Assembly: GCF_900142185.1 (NCBI RefSeq)
Contig: NZ_FQZZ01000001.1
Location: 186,001 to 250,000 of the forward strand
DNA from: Lutimaribacter pacificus
GTDB taxonomy: Bacteria > Pseudomonadota > Alphaproteobacteria > Rhodobacterales > Rhodobacteraceae
Direction of reading: 5' to 3'
DNA: 64,000 nucleotides
Positions 9,201-17,198 of the stretch are shown piece by piece. Position 1 is the first letter of the stretch; every line of letters begins with the position of its first letter. Position numbers and translations under genes: made by a program. Under the pieces are notes generated by a model. That model was not told the origin of the DNA. It saw only the letters and a program-made list of their open reading frames with translations, and searched no databases.

Positions 9201-10054
9201 AGGGGCGGGTCAGCCTGTTCACCGAATTCCTGGGCCACGAGCAAATACATATGCTGCTGAGCGCGGCCGACCTGATCGTCTATCCCTACGGGTTTTCGCG
9301 CGAATCCGCCAGCGCCTCGGTCCGGCAGGGGCTGGCGGCGGGGCGGCCGGTGCTGGGCACCGACACGCCGATCTTTGCCAGCGTGGGCGACGCCATCGAC
9401 CGGGCGGGCGACAACCGCCCCGAAACGCTGCTGCCCCACATGCGCGACATCCTGCGCGATCCCGAACGGCAACAGGCGATGCGGGCGCGGGCCGAAGGGG
9501 TTGCCGCCGGGCAGGGTGCCGACGATATCGCGCGGATCGTCATGGCCAACATCCAGCAGGACATCATGGCGCGCGACGGGGTCGAGATCCCGGTGATCGC
9601 GCCCGCGCGCGCCGCGCCGCCCGCCGCGCTGTCGGACCGCGCCAGCGGGCCGATCCTCAGGGCGCTGCTGGGCCGCGATCCCTCGCCGGAGCAGAACCGG
9701 GCGTTCCACGCGATCTATCGTGACAGCGGCTCGCTGGTGGCCGCCATCGACGACCTTCTGGGCCATGACGAGTATTTCGACGACCTGATGCGCGATCCGC
9801 AGCGGCTGGAAAGCCTGCGCCTTCCGGTGCTGGACCTCGATGCGCTGCACGGTCTCGGGGACGAGGCGTTCGTGACCCAATGCTATCGCCGCATCCTGTG
9901 CCGCGATCCCGATGCCGACGGGTTCGACGCCTTCCTTGCGCGGCTGCGCGACGATCCGGGCGGCAGGCAATGGGTGATCGACGCGATGACGGGGTCGGAC
10001 GAGTACCGCGCCGCCGTCGTGCCGCGCCGGATCGTCGGGGGCAGGGGCGGATGA
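6263..10054 (+). CDS. Three-domain family 4 glycosyltransferase with C-terminal DUF4214-like module
   Basis: A 1263-residue fusion with three GT-B/GT4 units. Unit 1 (about 1-365) has FVGRICPNKGQHHLIRAL and HEGFGVPLIEAMAFGTPV. Unit 2 (about 370-725) has VSSGLKRKGVEELLHAYARA and TRGEGFNLPAAEALAAGRPL. Unit 3 (about 731-1110) has STYNTRCGIAAYAEGLL, FLLPNKGVPELIGAF and VRQGLAAGRPVLGTD. Unit 3 lacks the classic E-x7-E spacing (it reads SRESASASVRQG), so it may be divergent or inactive. Residues about 1128-1250 resemble DUF4214: LRALLGRDP and then DEAFVTQCYRRIL, almost the same as DEAFVTQLYLNVL in the RTX protein at 2760-5417. It probably adds several successive sugars to a repeat unit at the cytoplasmic face. 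It overlaps the next gene by four bases (ATGA). Confidence 0.9.
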   Translation: MRVFQFHSGSHPRDAVTNSMLLIAREFGRLGLGGAIMAEHVHPELEGRLEPFDAARMTPDDLLLVHHSMRNGILEDVLAAPCRKLLVYHNITKPAFFAPDDPMRAAAIEGYRQLWALRDAVAGAVCVSAFNARALVERGFGNVETICLLSDFEALPSRASLGRPWHHDDDVFHILFVGRICPNKGQHHLIRALPELQQALGREVRLTLCGHAEHGGAYLARLRHLMARLGVERNVVFAGSVPDEMLYGYYREADAYVSYSQHEGFGVPLIEAMAFGTPVFAYGCTAIPETLGGAGHVLHSHDPAELAQAMLRVFATRPARRAFVRAQRARVRALSIRQGFLRLCDFMEGTFGVTLPARDARSDAAGPAPARQLVCEGPMDGSYSLSQVNRALAMAMRDSGAMSVTAIPREGTDAYRFDATELDRRPELAAILHGGIDLSRPGVGLRNMYPPRVRGHVADLRLHYLYWEESRLPAPLVRQINTQLDGIVAPTRYCEKVCRDSGVMVPIRTVGSGMVRRMTAQPPAAGDGPFVFLHVSSGLKRKGVEELLHAYARAFTAGDDVLLLIKTHDNPSNVIPGLVADLIAQSPNAPRVLVDTATLDDAAMDGLFRLADAVVLPTRGEGFNLPAAEALAAGRPLLVTDTGAHRDFCDAENAILLRSRFAYSDSHLAEKGSYWAVVDIDDLAGKMRALRDGRLRPAARLDYGAEDWKVVAENIASFVDELETEKPVKDRIRLASVSTYNTRCGIAAYAEGLLREFPDTLYEIEHWATREEAQAGHLETDRVRRLWVPLAGDFRALCERAVDEGFDAVLVQFNFGFFELDDLFAGLAHLRAHGVLAYVEFHKTADAAIGDRPVSLAGHGAELAAIDRIFVHGVGDVNYLRDLGVHDNVTLIPLYIPRMPRLSRDALRSVLGLPQNAPVVATNGFLLPNKGVPELIGAFAGLINDFPDAHLVLATALFPAPESAALSDTCADLIALYGLEGRVSLFTEFLGHEQIHMLLSAADLIVYPYGFSRESASASVRQGLAAGRPVLGTDTPIFASVGDAIDRAGDNRPETLLPHMRDILRDPERQQAMRARAEGVAAGQGADDIARIVMANIQQDIMARDGVEIPVIAPARAAPPAALSDRASGPILRALLGRDPSPEQNRAFHAIYRDSGSLVAAIDDLLGHDEYFDDLMRDPQRLESLRLPVLDLDALHGLGDEAFVTQCYRRILCRDPDADGFDAFLARLRDDPGGRQWVIDAMTGSDEYRAAVVPRRIVGGRGG

Positions 10055-11073
10055 TGGCCGGAACCGGATGCCCGGTCCCCGACCTGGCGGTGCACCACGC
10101 CAAGCTGGAATGGCTGGTCGAAAGCTGGCGCGACACCGGATCGTTCGAACGCTTCGCCCATATCCGCAACCTGCTGTCCTGCTTTCCCGAATTGCAGCCC
10201 GCGTTCGAGGACATGCTGGCGGCGCACGGCTTCGCGCGGGAGGCGGAGGCGCTGTTGCAACCGCTGCTGCGCGATGCGCTTGCCCCCGGCGAGGCGGCGA
10301 TGGCTGCGTTCGAGGCCCGGCCGCTGTCGGTGGTCGCCACGCGGGAGCTGGCCGAAGATCTGGCAGCGGGCCTTGCCGCGCCCGGCGAAACCGTCCCGGT
10401 TGGCGATACGCTTTACCTTGCCGCCTCGGCCCGGCTGCTGCGCCGCCGGTTGTCCGGTGGGTCGCGCCAACCCCGCCCGCCGGTGCGGGCCGACGCGCTG
10501 CGCGCCCTGCGGGCGGGGATCGCCGCGCGCCCCGAGGCCACGCCGCCCGCCCCGGCGGATATCGCCACGCTGGACGGCCTGAGGGCGCGAAAGGACGCGG
10601 TGTCGGGGGTGGCGATGCTCAGATCCGCCTATGCGGCGTTCGACCCGCAGGACCGATGCTTTGCCGCCACGCTGCACGAGCGGGACAAGGCGTTCGTGCA
10701 CGGGCCTTACCTGCAGCTTGGCGCGGGCCGCTACCTGCTGGAGCTTGAGTTGCGGGCGGCGCGTCCGGTGACGCTGGACCTCAGCGCGCGGGCCTTTCAT
10801 GCCGGAGGCAGCCGGGTGCTGAGCGCGCGCAGCCACGATACCGGGCCGGGCGTGGCGGTGCTGCGGATGGGGGTCGACTGGCCCGGCGCGCTGGTGGCCG
10901 GCCACCTTTTCGAACTCCAGCTCAGGGTGGCGCATCCGGCGATGGCTGCGCTGGCGGTGACGGGTTTTCGCCTGCGCGCTGACAGGCAAGGAAGGAGCGA
11001 TGTGTTGCCGGAGCCGGTCATGCCCAATAAGAATGGCTGCGAAGTCATTTCCGGGACACTCTCCAAAAGGTAG
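10051..11073 (+). CDS. Protein of unknown function in the glycosyltransferase operon
   Basis: A 340-residue protein I do not recognise. Its start at 10051 overlaps the stop of the triple glycosyltransferase (ATGA), which indicates translational coupling. The longer frame starting at 9880 is ruled out because it would lie inside the previous gene. The first 130 residues look alpha-helical. Residues about 215-310 are predicted beta-rich (for example FVHGPYLQLGAGRYLLELEL), suggesting a jelly-roll or carbohydrate-binding-like sandwich. There is no signal peptide or membrane span. Its place between a glycosyltransferase and gmd suggests a helper in glycan assembly, but no function can be assigned. 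Confidence 0.75.
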   Translation: MMAGTGCPVPDLAVHHAKLEWLVESWRDTGSFERFAHIRNLLSCFPELQPAFEDMLAAHGFAREAEALLQPLLRDALAPGEAAMAAFEARPLSVVATRELAEDLAAGLAAPGETVPVGDTLYLAASARLLRRRLSGGSRQPRPPVRADALRALRAGIAARPEATPPAPADIATLDGLRARKDAVSGVAMLRSAYAAFDPQDRCFAATLHERDKAFVHGPYLQLGAGRYLLELELRAARPVTLDLSARAFHAGGSRVLSARSHDTGPGVAVLRMGVDWPGALVAGHLFELQLRVAHPAMAALAVTGFRLRADRQGRSDVLPEPVMPNKNGCEVISGTLSKR

Positions 11074-11079
11074 AAATTC

Positions 11080-12093
11080 ATGAAAAAAGCATTCATCACC
11101 GGCATCTCGGGGCAGGACGGCGCTTATCTGGCCAAACTGCTGCTGGACAAGGGATACGAGGTGCATGGCGGCGTGCGCCGGATCTCGCAGCCGGAAACCG
11201 AGCGGCTGGAACGGCTGGGTATTGCGGATGACGTGCATATCCATGAGTTCGACCTGACCGAGATGAACAACATCTTCCGGGTGATCCGCGATATCGAGAT
11301 GGACGAGTTCTATAACCTCGCCGCGCAAAGCTTTGTCGGCGCGTCGTGGGAATTGCCGATCTACACGGCGGATGTGGACGGGATGGCGGTCGTGCGCATC
11401 CTCGACACGCTGCGCACGCTCCGGCCCGAAACGCGGTTCTACCAGGCCTCGACCTCCGAGATGTTCGGGCTGGTGCAGGAGGTGCCGCAGCGCGAAACCA
11501 CGCGGCTTTACCCGCGCTCGCCCTATGGCGTGGCCAAGGTCTATGGCCATTACATCACGATGAATTACCGCGAAAGCTTCGGGATGCACGCCAGTTCGGG
11601 CATCCTGTTCAACCACGAAAGCCCGCTGCGCGGAAAGGAGTTCGTGACCCGCAAGATCACGCTGGGGCTGGCGCGGATCGCGCATGGCGGCGAGGCGCCG
11701 ATCGAGCTGGGCAACATGGATGCGCGGCGCGACTGGGGCTTTGCCGGGGATTATGTCGAGGGCATGTGGCGGATGCTGCAGCAGGACAAGGCCGACGATT
11801 ACGTGCTGGCCACCGGCGTCACCACCACGATCCGCGATTTCTTTACCTATGCCGCCGAGGCGCTGGGCATGGACCTGGACTGGCAGGGCGAGGGCGAGGG
11901 CGAAACCGCGACCGACCGCAAGACCGGCAGGCAGGTGATGCGGGTGAACCCGAAATTCTATCGCCCGGCCGAGGTCGAGCTGCTGATCGGCGATGCCGCC
12001 AAGGCCCGCGAAACGCTGGGCTGGGAGGCAAAGGTCGATGTGCGGCAACTGGCCGGGATGATGGCCAGATCGGATTATGACGATCTGGCCTAG
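11080..12093 (+). CDS. gmd: GDP-mannose 4,6-dehydratase
   Basis: A 337-residue extended short-chain dehydrogenase. It converts GDP-D-mannose to GDP-4-keto-6-deoxy-D-mannose in the cytoplasm. Motifs: NADP-binding GISGQDGAYLAK (from residue 8), STSEMFG (about 124), the catalytic pair Tyr149-xxx-Lys153 in SPYGVAKVYGHY, and NHESPLRGKEFVTRKI, a highly characteristic Gmd stretch. Spacing to the previous gene is 6 bases with an AAAAGG ribosome-binding site. The substrate can come from ManC encoded at 14.6 kb. No GDP-fucose synthase or GDP-rhamnose reductase is encoded nearby, so the final deoxysugar cannot be named from this window. Confidence 0.95.
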   Translation: MKKAFITGISGQDGAYLAKLLLDKGYEVHGGVRRISQPETERLERLGIADDVHIHEFDLTEMNNIFRVIRDIEMDEFYNLAAQSFVGASWELPIYTADVDGMAVVRILDTLRTLRPETRFYQASTSEMFGLVQEVPQRETTRLYPRSPYGVAKVYGHYITMNYRESFGMHASSGILFNHESPLRGKEFVTRKITLGLARIAHGGEAPIELGNMDARRDWGFAGDYVEGMWRMLQQDKADDYVLATGVTTTIRDFFTYAAEALGMDLDWQGEGEGETATDRKTGRQVMRVNPKFYRPAEVELLIGDAAKARETLGWEAKVDVRQLAGMMARSDYDDLA

Positions 12094-14458
12094 GCTGCAG
12101 GGGCGCCTGAGCACGGCGCTGGGCCGGGCCCGTGGCGGGCTGGGCCATATCGACGGGCGAAGCGGTGGCCAGCTTCTGGGCTGGGCCGCGCGCAGCGGGG
12201 CGGGCGGTGGCGCGCTGCGCGTGGGCATGTTCGGCGGCCGCCGTTTCCTGGCCGGGACGGTGGCGAATATCTTTCGCGGCGACCTGGCAGAGGCCGGGAT
12301 CGGCGATGGCCATCACGGATTTGCCTTTGCTTTGACGCCCGAGCTTTTGTCGGCGGCAGCGCGGGCGGGCGGTATGGTGACGCTGCGCGCGCTCGATCCG
12401 CCGGGGCACGAGATCGGCAGCCTGCCGCTGGCCGCGCCCGCCGGTGCCCCGCCGCCGCGCGGCCAGGTTCCGGCGGCGTTGCAGGACCGGCTGTTCGGCG
12501 CGATGGCGGCGCTGTCCTTTCGCCGGGAATTGCCCATGCCCGACGGGGCGGCGCCCGCGCTGGAACCGCACGCCTTGCTGTTCGAACCGCGCGATCCGGC
12601 GCGCGGCGGCTTTGCCTATGGCGCCTATTTGCGGGATCGCTTCGGGCTGCCCGACGGGGACGGGCGCGATTTCCTGCGCTGGTATTTGCGCCACTATGCC
12701 GGGCTGCGCAACGGTCTGCGCGTGCCGATACCGGCGCGGATGATCGCGGAGCTGAACGCGCCCGCTGGCCCCGGCGGGCTGAGCCTTGCGACATGTCTGT
12801 TGCAGGACAGCCCGGCCGAGGTGGAGGAGGATTTCGAGGCGATCTATCGCTGGGCCGCGCGGCAGGTGCGGGCGATCCATTGCGCGGATTGCCTTGTGCC
12901 CGATCGCTATGCGGACGGTCTGGCCGGGGTGCCCGCCGAATGGCAGGGGCGCGACTGGGCGCCGTCGCGTTACATGCTGCGGCTGCGGGCGGATGAGCCG
13001 GCGCTGGCGGCGCTTGATCTGAGCACGCATACCGGGCGGCGGTGGCTGGCGCTGTCGATGCTGGCGCTGGCGGTCGCCGATCCGTGCACGCTGCGTTACC
13101 TGCCGGCGGGGCTGATCGAGCGGGCGCTGGATGAAAGGGCGGGGGAAAGCCCGTTCTCGGCCTTTGTCCGGGCGCAGTCGGTGCCGGGCGCGCCGGTGCT
13201 GACGCGGGCCGACTACGCGGCGGCCCTGCGGTTGTCGGGCTACGATCTGGACCGGGGGCGCTTTGCCAGCCTGACGGCGGCGGGCGACCGGCTGGAGGCG
13301 GCGGCGCTGCCGCCCGCGCCGGGGCCGGTTGAGACCGATGTGCAGATCATCGGGCCGTTCGGCAAATCCTCGGGGCTGGGGCAGGCGGCGCGGCTGTCGG
13401 CGCTGATGCTGGACAAGACCGGGTTGCGGATCAACAGGGTGGACTTCGACCTCGACAACCCCGCGCCGGACCAGGGCGCGGCGGGCACGGGCCCCTGCCG
13501 GCGGGCGCGGGTGAACCTGATCCACCTGAACGCGGAATCGGTGCCGCTGGCCTTTGCCTACCTGCCGGACGTGTTTTCGGGCGCGTATAATATCGGGTAT
13601 TTCTTCTGGGAACTCGACAGCCCGGCCGATTGCCACCGCCTTGGCATGGGCCTGCTGGACGAGATCTGGGTGTCCGGCGATTATGGCGTGGAGATCTATC
13701 GCCCAGCGACGGGCAGGCCGGTCACGAATGTGGGCATGTGCGTGGCAGAGATGCCGGAGGTGGATCGCGCGCAGGCGCGCGCCGGCCTGCGCGCCCGGTT
13801 CGGGTTCGCGCGGGACAGTTTCGTCTTTTTCCTGAGCTTCGACAGTTTTTCCTTTGTCCGGCGCAAGAACCCGGCCGGGGCGGTGCGGGCGTTCCGCGAT
13901 GCCTTTCCGAACGATCCCGGCGTGCGGCTGGTCATCAAGACGCAGAACCGGCGCAGGATTTCCGACCCTGCGCATCGTGCGGAATGGGACGGGATCGAGG
14001 CCGCGATGCGGGCCGATCCGCGCATTGCCGTGCTGGACGAAACGATGGATCACGCGGCGCTTTGGCACCTTATGGCGGGGTGCGACGCCTACCTGTCGCT
14101 GCACCGCTCCGAGGGCTGGGGGTTCGGCATGATCGAGGCGATGGCGCTGCGCGTGCCGGTGGTCTGCACCGCCTATTCCGGCAACATGGCGTTCTGCAAC
14201 GACGACACCGCCTTCCTGGTCGGGGCGTCGCCGGTCGAGGCGGCACCGGGCGACTATATCTTTGTCCGCCCCGGCCAGTGCTGGGGCGAGCCGGACCATG
14301 CGCAGGCGGTGGCGCAACTGCGCGCGGTGCGGGGTGATGCGGCGCTGCGGGACGCGCGCGCCGGGGCGGCGTGGTGCAACGTGCAGGATCGCTTTGCCGC
14401 CGATGCGGTGGCCGGGCGCTATGCCGCGCGGCTGCGGCGGATACTGGAGGGGCGGTGA
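12077..14458 (+). CDS. Family 4 glycosyltransferase with N-terminal accessory domain
   Basis: A 793-residue protein whose start overlaps the end of gmd by 17 bases. Residues about 20-100 (GHIDGRSGGQLLGWAARSG, later IGDGHHGFAFALTP) form a small beta domain that I have seen ahead of polysaccharide enzymes in related bacteria; I have no family name for it. The middle, about 130-415, is helical and unassigned. The C-terminal half is a GT-B glycosyltransferase: IGPFGKSSGLGQAAR (acceptor-side loop), FWELDSP, IKTQNRRR and the donor-site HRSEGWGFGMIEAMALRVPV with E-x7-E character. It is probably a cytoplasmic enzyme adding one sugar to the repeat unit. The linkage is unknown. Confidence 0.88.
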   Translation: MTIWPRLQGRLSTALGRARGGLGHIDGRSGGQLLGWAARSGAGGGALRVGMFGGRRFLAGTVANIFRGDLAEAGIGDGHHGFAFALTPELLSAAARAGGMVTLRALDPPGHEIGSLPLAAPAGAPPPRGQVPAALQDRLFGAMAALSFRRELPMPDGAAPALEPHALLFEPRDPARGGFAYGAYLRDRFGLPDGDGRDFLRWYLRHYAGLRNGLRVPIPARMIAELNAPAGPGGLSLATCLLQDSPAEVEEDFEAIYRWAARQVRAIHCADCLVPDRYADGLAGVPAEWQGRDWAPSRYMLRLRADEPALAALDLSTHTGRRWLALSMLALAVADPCTLRYLPAGLIERALDERAGESPFSAFVRAQSVPGAPVLTRADYAAALRLSGYDLDRGRFASLTAAGDRLEAAALPPAPGPVETDVQIIGPFGKSSGLGQAARLSALMLDKTGLRINRVDFDLDNPAPDQGAAGTGPCRRARVNLIHLNAESVPLAFAYLPDVFSGAYNIGYFFWELDSPADCHRLGMGLLDEIWVSGDYGVEIYRPATGRPVTNVGMCVAEMPEVDRAQARAGLRARFGFARDSFVFFLSFDSFSFVRRKNPAGAVRAFRDAFPNDPGVRLVIKTQNRRRISDPAHRAEWDGIEAAMRADPRIAVLDETMDHAALWHLMAGCDAYLSLHRSEGWGFGMIEAMALRVPVVCTAYSGNMAFCNDDTAFLVGASPVEAAPGDYIFVRPGQCWGEPDHAQAVAQLRAVRGDAALRDARAGAAWCNVQDRFAADAVAGRYAARLRRILEGR

Positions 14459-14631
14459 TGCGCATAGGGCGCAATCCATGCCCGGCGCAGGGGCGGGGCG
14501 CTGACAAGCCGGTGGGTTGGGCTGTATGCTCGGCGCGAAACGTCTTTGCCCGCATCCGCGGCGCGCCGGCTGCGCCAGGGATCGGAAAACATGATGAGAT
14601 TTGAAATCTTTACGCAGGAAAGACAACGCGC

Positions 14632-16044
14632 ATGATCACTCCCGTCCTTTTGTGCGGCGGCTCGGGAACCCGCCTGTGGCCCTTGTCGCGGAAAAGCTAT
14701 CCCAAGCAATTCGCCGATATCATCGGGCACGAAAGCCTGTTCCAGGCCTCGGCGCGGCGGTTTCGCGGGGCCGAGTTCGGCGATCCGCTGGTGGTGACGA
14801 ATGACAGTTTCCGCTTCATCGTGACCGAGCAGCTTGACGAATGCGGCATCGCGCCGGCGGGCATCCTGATCGAACCCGAGGGGCGCAATACCGCGCCCGC
14901 CGCCGTGGCGGCGGCGCTGCACCTGGTGCGCCGCGACCCCGAGGCGATGCTGGTGCTGGTGCCCTCGGATCACGCGGTGGCCGATCCCGACCTGTTCCGC
15001 GAGGCGGTGCTGCGCGGGGCGGTGGCCGCGCAGGAGGGGCAGATCGTCACCTTCGGTATCGTGCCGGAGCGCGCCGAAACCGGCTATGGCTGGCTGGAAA
15101 GCGGGGCCGAGACCCATCCCGGCGTGCACCGGCTGGAGCGGTTCATCGAAAAGCCGCAGCAGGCGCGCGCCGACGAGCTGTTCGCCGACAAGCGATACCT
15201 GTGGAACGCGGGCGTTTTCCTGGCGCGGGCGCAAACCCTGATCGACGCCTTCCGCGACCATGCGCCCGATATCCTGGACGCCGTGCAGCCGACGCTGGAC
15301 GACGCGGTGGCCGACCTGGGCTTTACCCGCATCGACCCCGAGGGCTGGGCCCGCGTGCGCGACGAGTCGATCGACTATGCCGTGATGGAAAAGGCCGGCA
15401 ATGTCAGCGCGGTGCGGTTCGACGGCAAGTGGTCGGACCTGGGTAGCTGGGAATCGGTCTGGCGCGAAAGCACGCAGGACGAGACCGGCAACGCGCTGTC
15501 CGAGAACACCACCGCCTTTCATTGCGAGAACACGCTGCTGCGGTCGGAAAGCGACGAGGTCGAACTGGTCGGCATCGGGCTGAAGAACGTGGTGGCCGTG
15601 GCGATGCGCGACGCGGTGATGGTGGCCGATATCTCGGAGGCGCAGAACGTCAAGATGGCGGTCAGCACGCTGAAGGCGCGGGGCGCCAAGCAGGCGGTGC
15701 AATTGCCCGTGGATCACCGCCCCTGGGGCTGGTTCGAGACGCTGGTGCTGGCCGACCGGTTCCAGGTCAAGCGCATCCATGTGCATCCCGGCGCCGCGTT
15801 GAGCCTGCAAAGCCACATGCACCGCTCGGAACACTGGATCGTGGTGCAGGGCACCGCGCGGGTGACGGTGGATGACGATGTCAGGCTGCTGAGCGAGAAC
15901 GAGTCGGTCTATATCCCGCTGGGCGCGGTGCACCGGATGGAAAACCCCGGCAAGGTGCCGATGGTGCTGATCGAGGTGCAGACCGGTGCCTATCTGGGCG
16001 AGGACGATATCCTGCGCTACGAGGATGTCTATGCCCGCAAGTAG
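14632..16044 (+). CDS. manC: Mannose-1-phosphate guanylyltransferase / mannose-6-phosphate isomerase
   Basis: A 470-residue bifunctional enzyme of the AlgA/ManC/CpsB type, of full family length. The N-terminal nucleotidyltransferase has LLCGGSGTRLWPLSR (from residue 6) and FIEKPQQARA. The C-terminal cupin is a type II phosphomannose isomerase with HPGAALSLQSHMHRSEHWIV supplying metal ligands. It makes GDP-mannose from mannose-1-phosphate, and the isomerase half makes mannose-6-phosphate from fructose-6-phosphate. The start has an AGGAAAG ribosome-binding site. The product feeds Gmd and mannosyltransferases. A phosphomannomutase is not encoded in the window. Confidence 0.96.
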   Translation: MITPVLLCGGSGTRLWPLSRKSYPKQFADIIGHESLFQASARRFRGAEFGDPLVVTNDSFRFIVTEQLDECGIAPAGILIEPEGRNTAPAAVAAALHLVRRDPEAMLVLVPSDHAVADPDLFREAVLRGAVAAQEGQIVTFGIVPERAETGYGWLESGAETHPGVHRLERFIEKPQQARADELFADKRYLWNAGVFLARAQTLIDAFRDHAPDILDAVQPTLDDAVADLGFTRIDPEGWARVRDESIDYAVMEKAGNVSAVRFDGKWSDLGSWESVWRESTQDETGNALSENTTAFHCENTLLRSESDEVELVGIGLKNVVAVAMRDAVMVADISEAQNVKMAVSTLKARGAKQAVQLPVDHRPWGWFETLVLADRFQVKRIHVHPGAALSLQSHMHRSEHWIVVQGTARVTVDDDVRLLSENESVYIPLGAVHRMENPGKVPMVLIEVQTGAYLGEDDILRYEDVYARK

Positions 16045-16060
16045 GCGATGCGCCCGTTTT

Positions 16061-16087
16061 GCGGGCCCGAACTTGCGAAGGGCCCGC
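16061..16087. terminator. GC-rich hairpin between manC and the kpsF-like gene
   Basis: GCGGGCCC and GGGCCCGC pair perfectly around an 11-base loop, 17 bases after the manC stop. There is no following T-run, so it may slow or end transcription from manC, protect mRNA ends, or simply be structural. Confidence 0.35.
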
Positions 16088-16143
16088 CCGATGACATAGA
16101 TGCAGCCCAAGGGCGCGTGCCCCGGAACCGACGAGGAGCGATC

Positions 16144-17118
16144 ATGTCCCAAGCTGCAAACACCCCGCCAAGGCCCGCATCCGAGGTTGCCGCGCAGGTT
16201 CTGATGCAGGAGGCCGACGCGCTGCGGCTGTTCGCGGGCGCGATCCCGCCGGATTTCGAGCGCGTGGTCGCCGATATCGCGCGCATTCCCGGCCGGGTGA
16301 TCGTGTCGGGCATCGGCAAGTCGGGCCATATCGGGCGCAAGATCGCGGCGACGCTCGCCTCGACCGGGACGCCCAGCTATTTCGTGCATGCCTCCGAGGC
16401 GAGCCATGGCGACCTGGGCATGATCACCGGGGACGATATCTGCATCCTGATCTCGAACTCGGGCGAAACGCAGGAACTGGGCGACGTGGTGGCCCATACG
16501 CGGCGTTTTTCGATCCCGCTGGTGGCGATCTCGTCGCGCGAGGACAGCACGCTGATGCGCGCCGCCGATTATCGCCTGCTGCTGCCGCCCGCGCCCGAGG
16601 CCTGCCCGATGGGGCTGGCGCCCACCACCTCGACCACGCTGACGCTGGCGCTGGGCGATGCGCTGGCCGTGGCGCTGATGGAGGCGCGCGATTTCCGGGC
16701 CGAGAATTTCCGCACCTTCCATCCCGGCGGCAAGCTGGGGGCGCAGCTGTCGACGGTGGCGCAGTTGATGCATGGCGGGGACGAGGTGCCGCTGGTGCCG
16801 CTTGATGCGCCGATGGAGCAGGCGCTGCTGGAGATGACCTCAAAGGGGTTCGGCACCACCGGCGTGGTGCGCGACGGTGTGCTGGCGGGGCTGATCTCGG
16901 ACGGCGATTTGCGGCGCAACATGGCGCGTCTGATGGACAGCACGGCGGGCGAGGTCGCAACGCTCGACCCGGTTACGGTGCCGCCGGCGATGCTGGCGGC
17001 GCAGGCGCTGGCGCTGATGAACGAGCGCAAGATCACCACGCTGTTCGTCGTCGAAGAGGATGGCAGCCCGGTGGGCATCGTGCATCTGCACGACCTGCTG
17101 CGCGCCGGGGTCGCCTGA
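16144..17118 (+). CDS. kpsF: Arabinose-5-phosphate isomerase (KpsF/KdsD)
   Basis: A 324-residue enzyme converting D-ribulose-5-phosphate to D-arabinose-5-phosphate, the first committed step to Kdo. It has an N-terminal SIS domain (SGIGKSGHIGRKIAATLAS, SNSGETQELGD, and PTTSTTLTLALGDALA) and two CBS domains from about residue 205 (TTGVVRDGVLAGLISDGDLRR; ITTLFVVEEDGSPVGIVHLHD). The ATG at 16144 is chosen because GAGGAG lies 7 bases upstream; the frame is open to 16048. Kdo links kps-type capsules to their lipid anchor, and kpsF genes are usual in kps loci, so it fits with KpsE and KpsT at the left edge. A housekeeping kdsD for LPS is the alternative. Confidence 0.92.
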   Translation: MSQAANTPPRPASEVAAQVLMQEADALRLFAGAIPPDFERVVADIARIPGRVIVSGIGKSGHIGRKIAATLASTGTPSYFVHASEASHGDLGMITGDDICILISNSGETQELGDVVAHTRRFSIPLVAISSREDSTLMRAADYRLLLPPAPEACPMGLAPTTSTTLTLALGDALAVALMEARDFRAENFRTFHPGGKLGAQLSTVAQLMHGGDEVPLVPLDAPMEQALLEMTSKGFGTTGVVRDGVLAGLISDGDLRRNMARLMDSTAGEVATLDPVTVPPAMLAAQALALMNERKITTLFVVEEDGSPVGIVHLHDLLRAGVA

Positions 17119-17198
17119 CCGCGCATATGCTTGACCTTCGGGGGTAAACCGGTCACACACGGACTGGTTGTGTATTATCCCCTTTTGGTTGATCCGGC

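Noticed and set aside
11843-14626. 927-codon antisense frame over gmd and the GT4 gene
   Set aside because: Low-complexity Arg/Pro/Gln-rich translation, opposite two well-supported genes.
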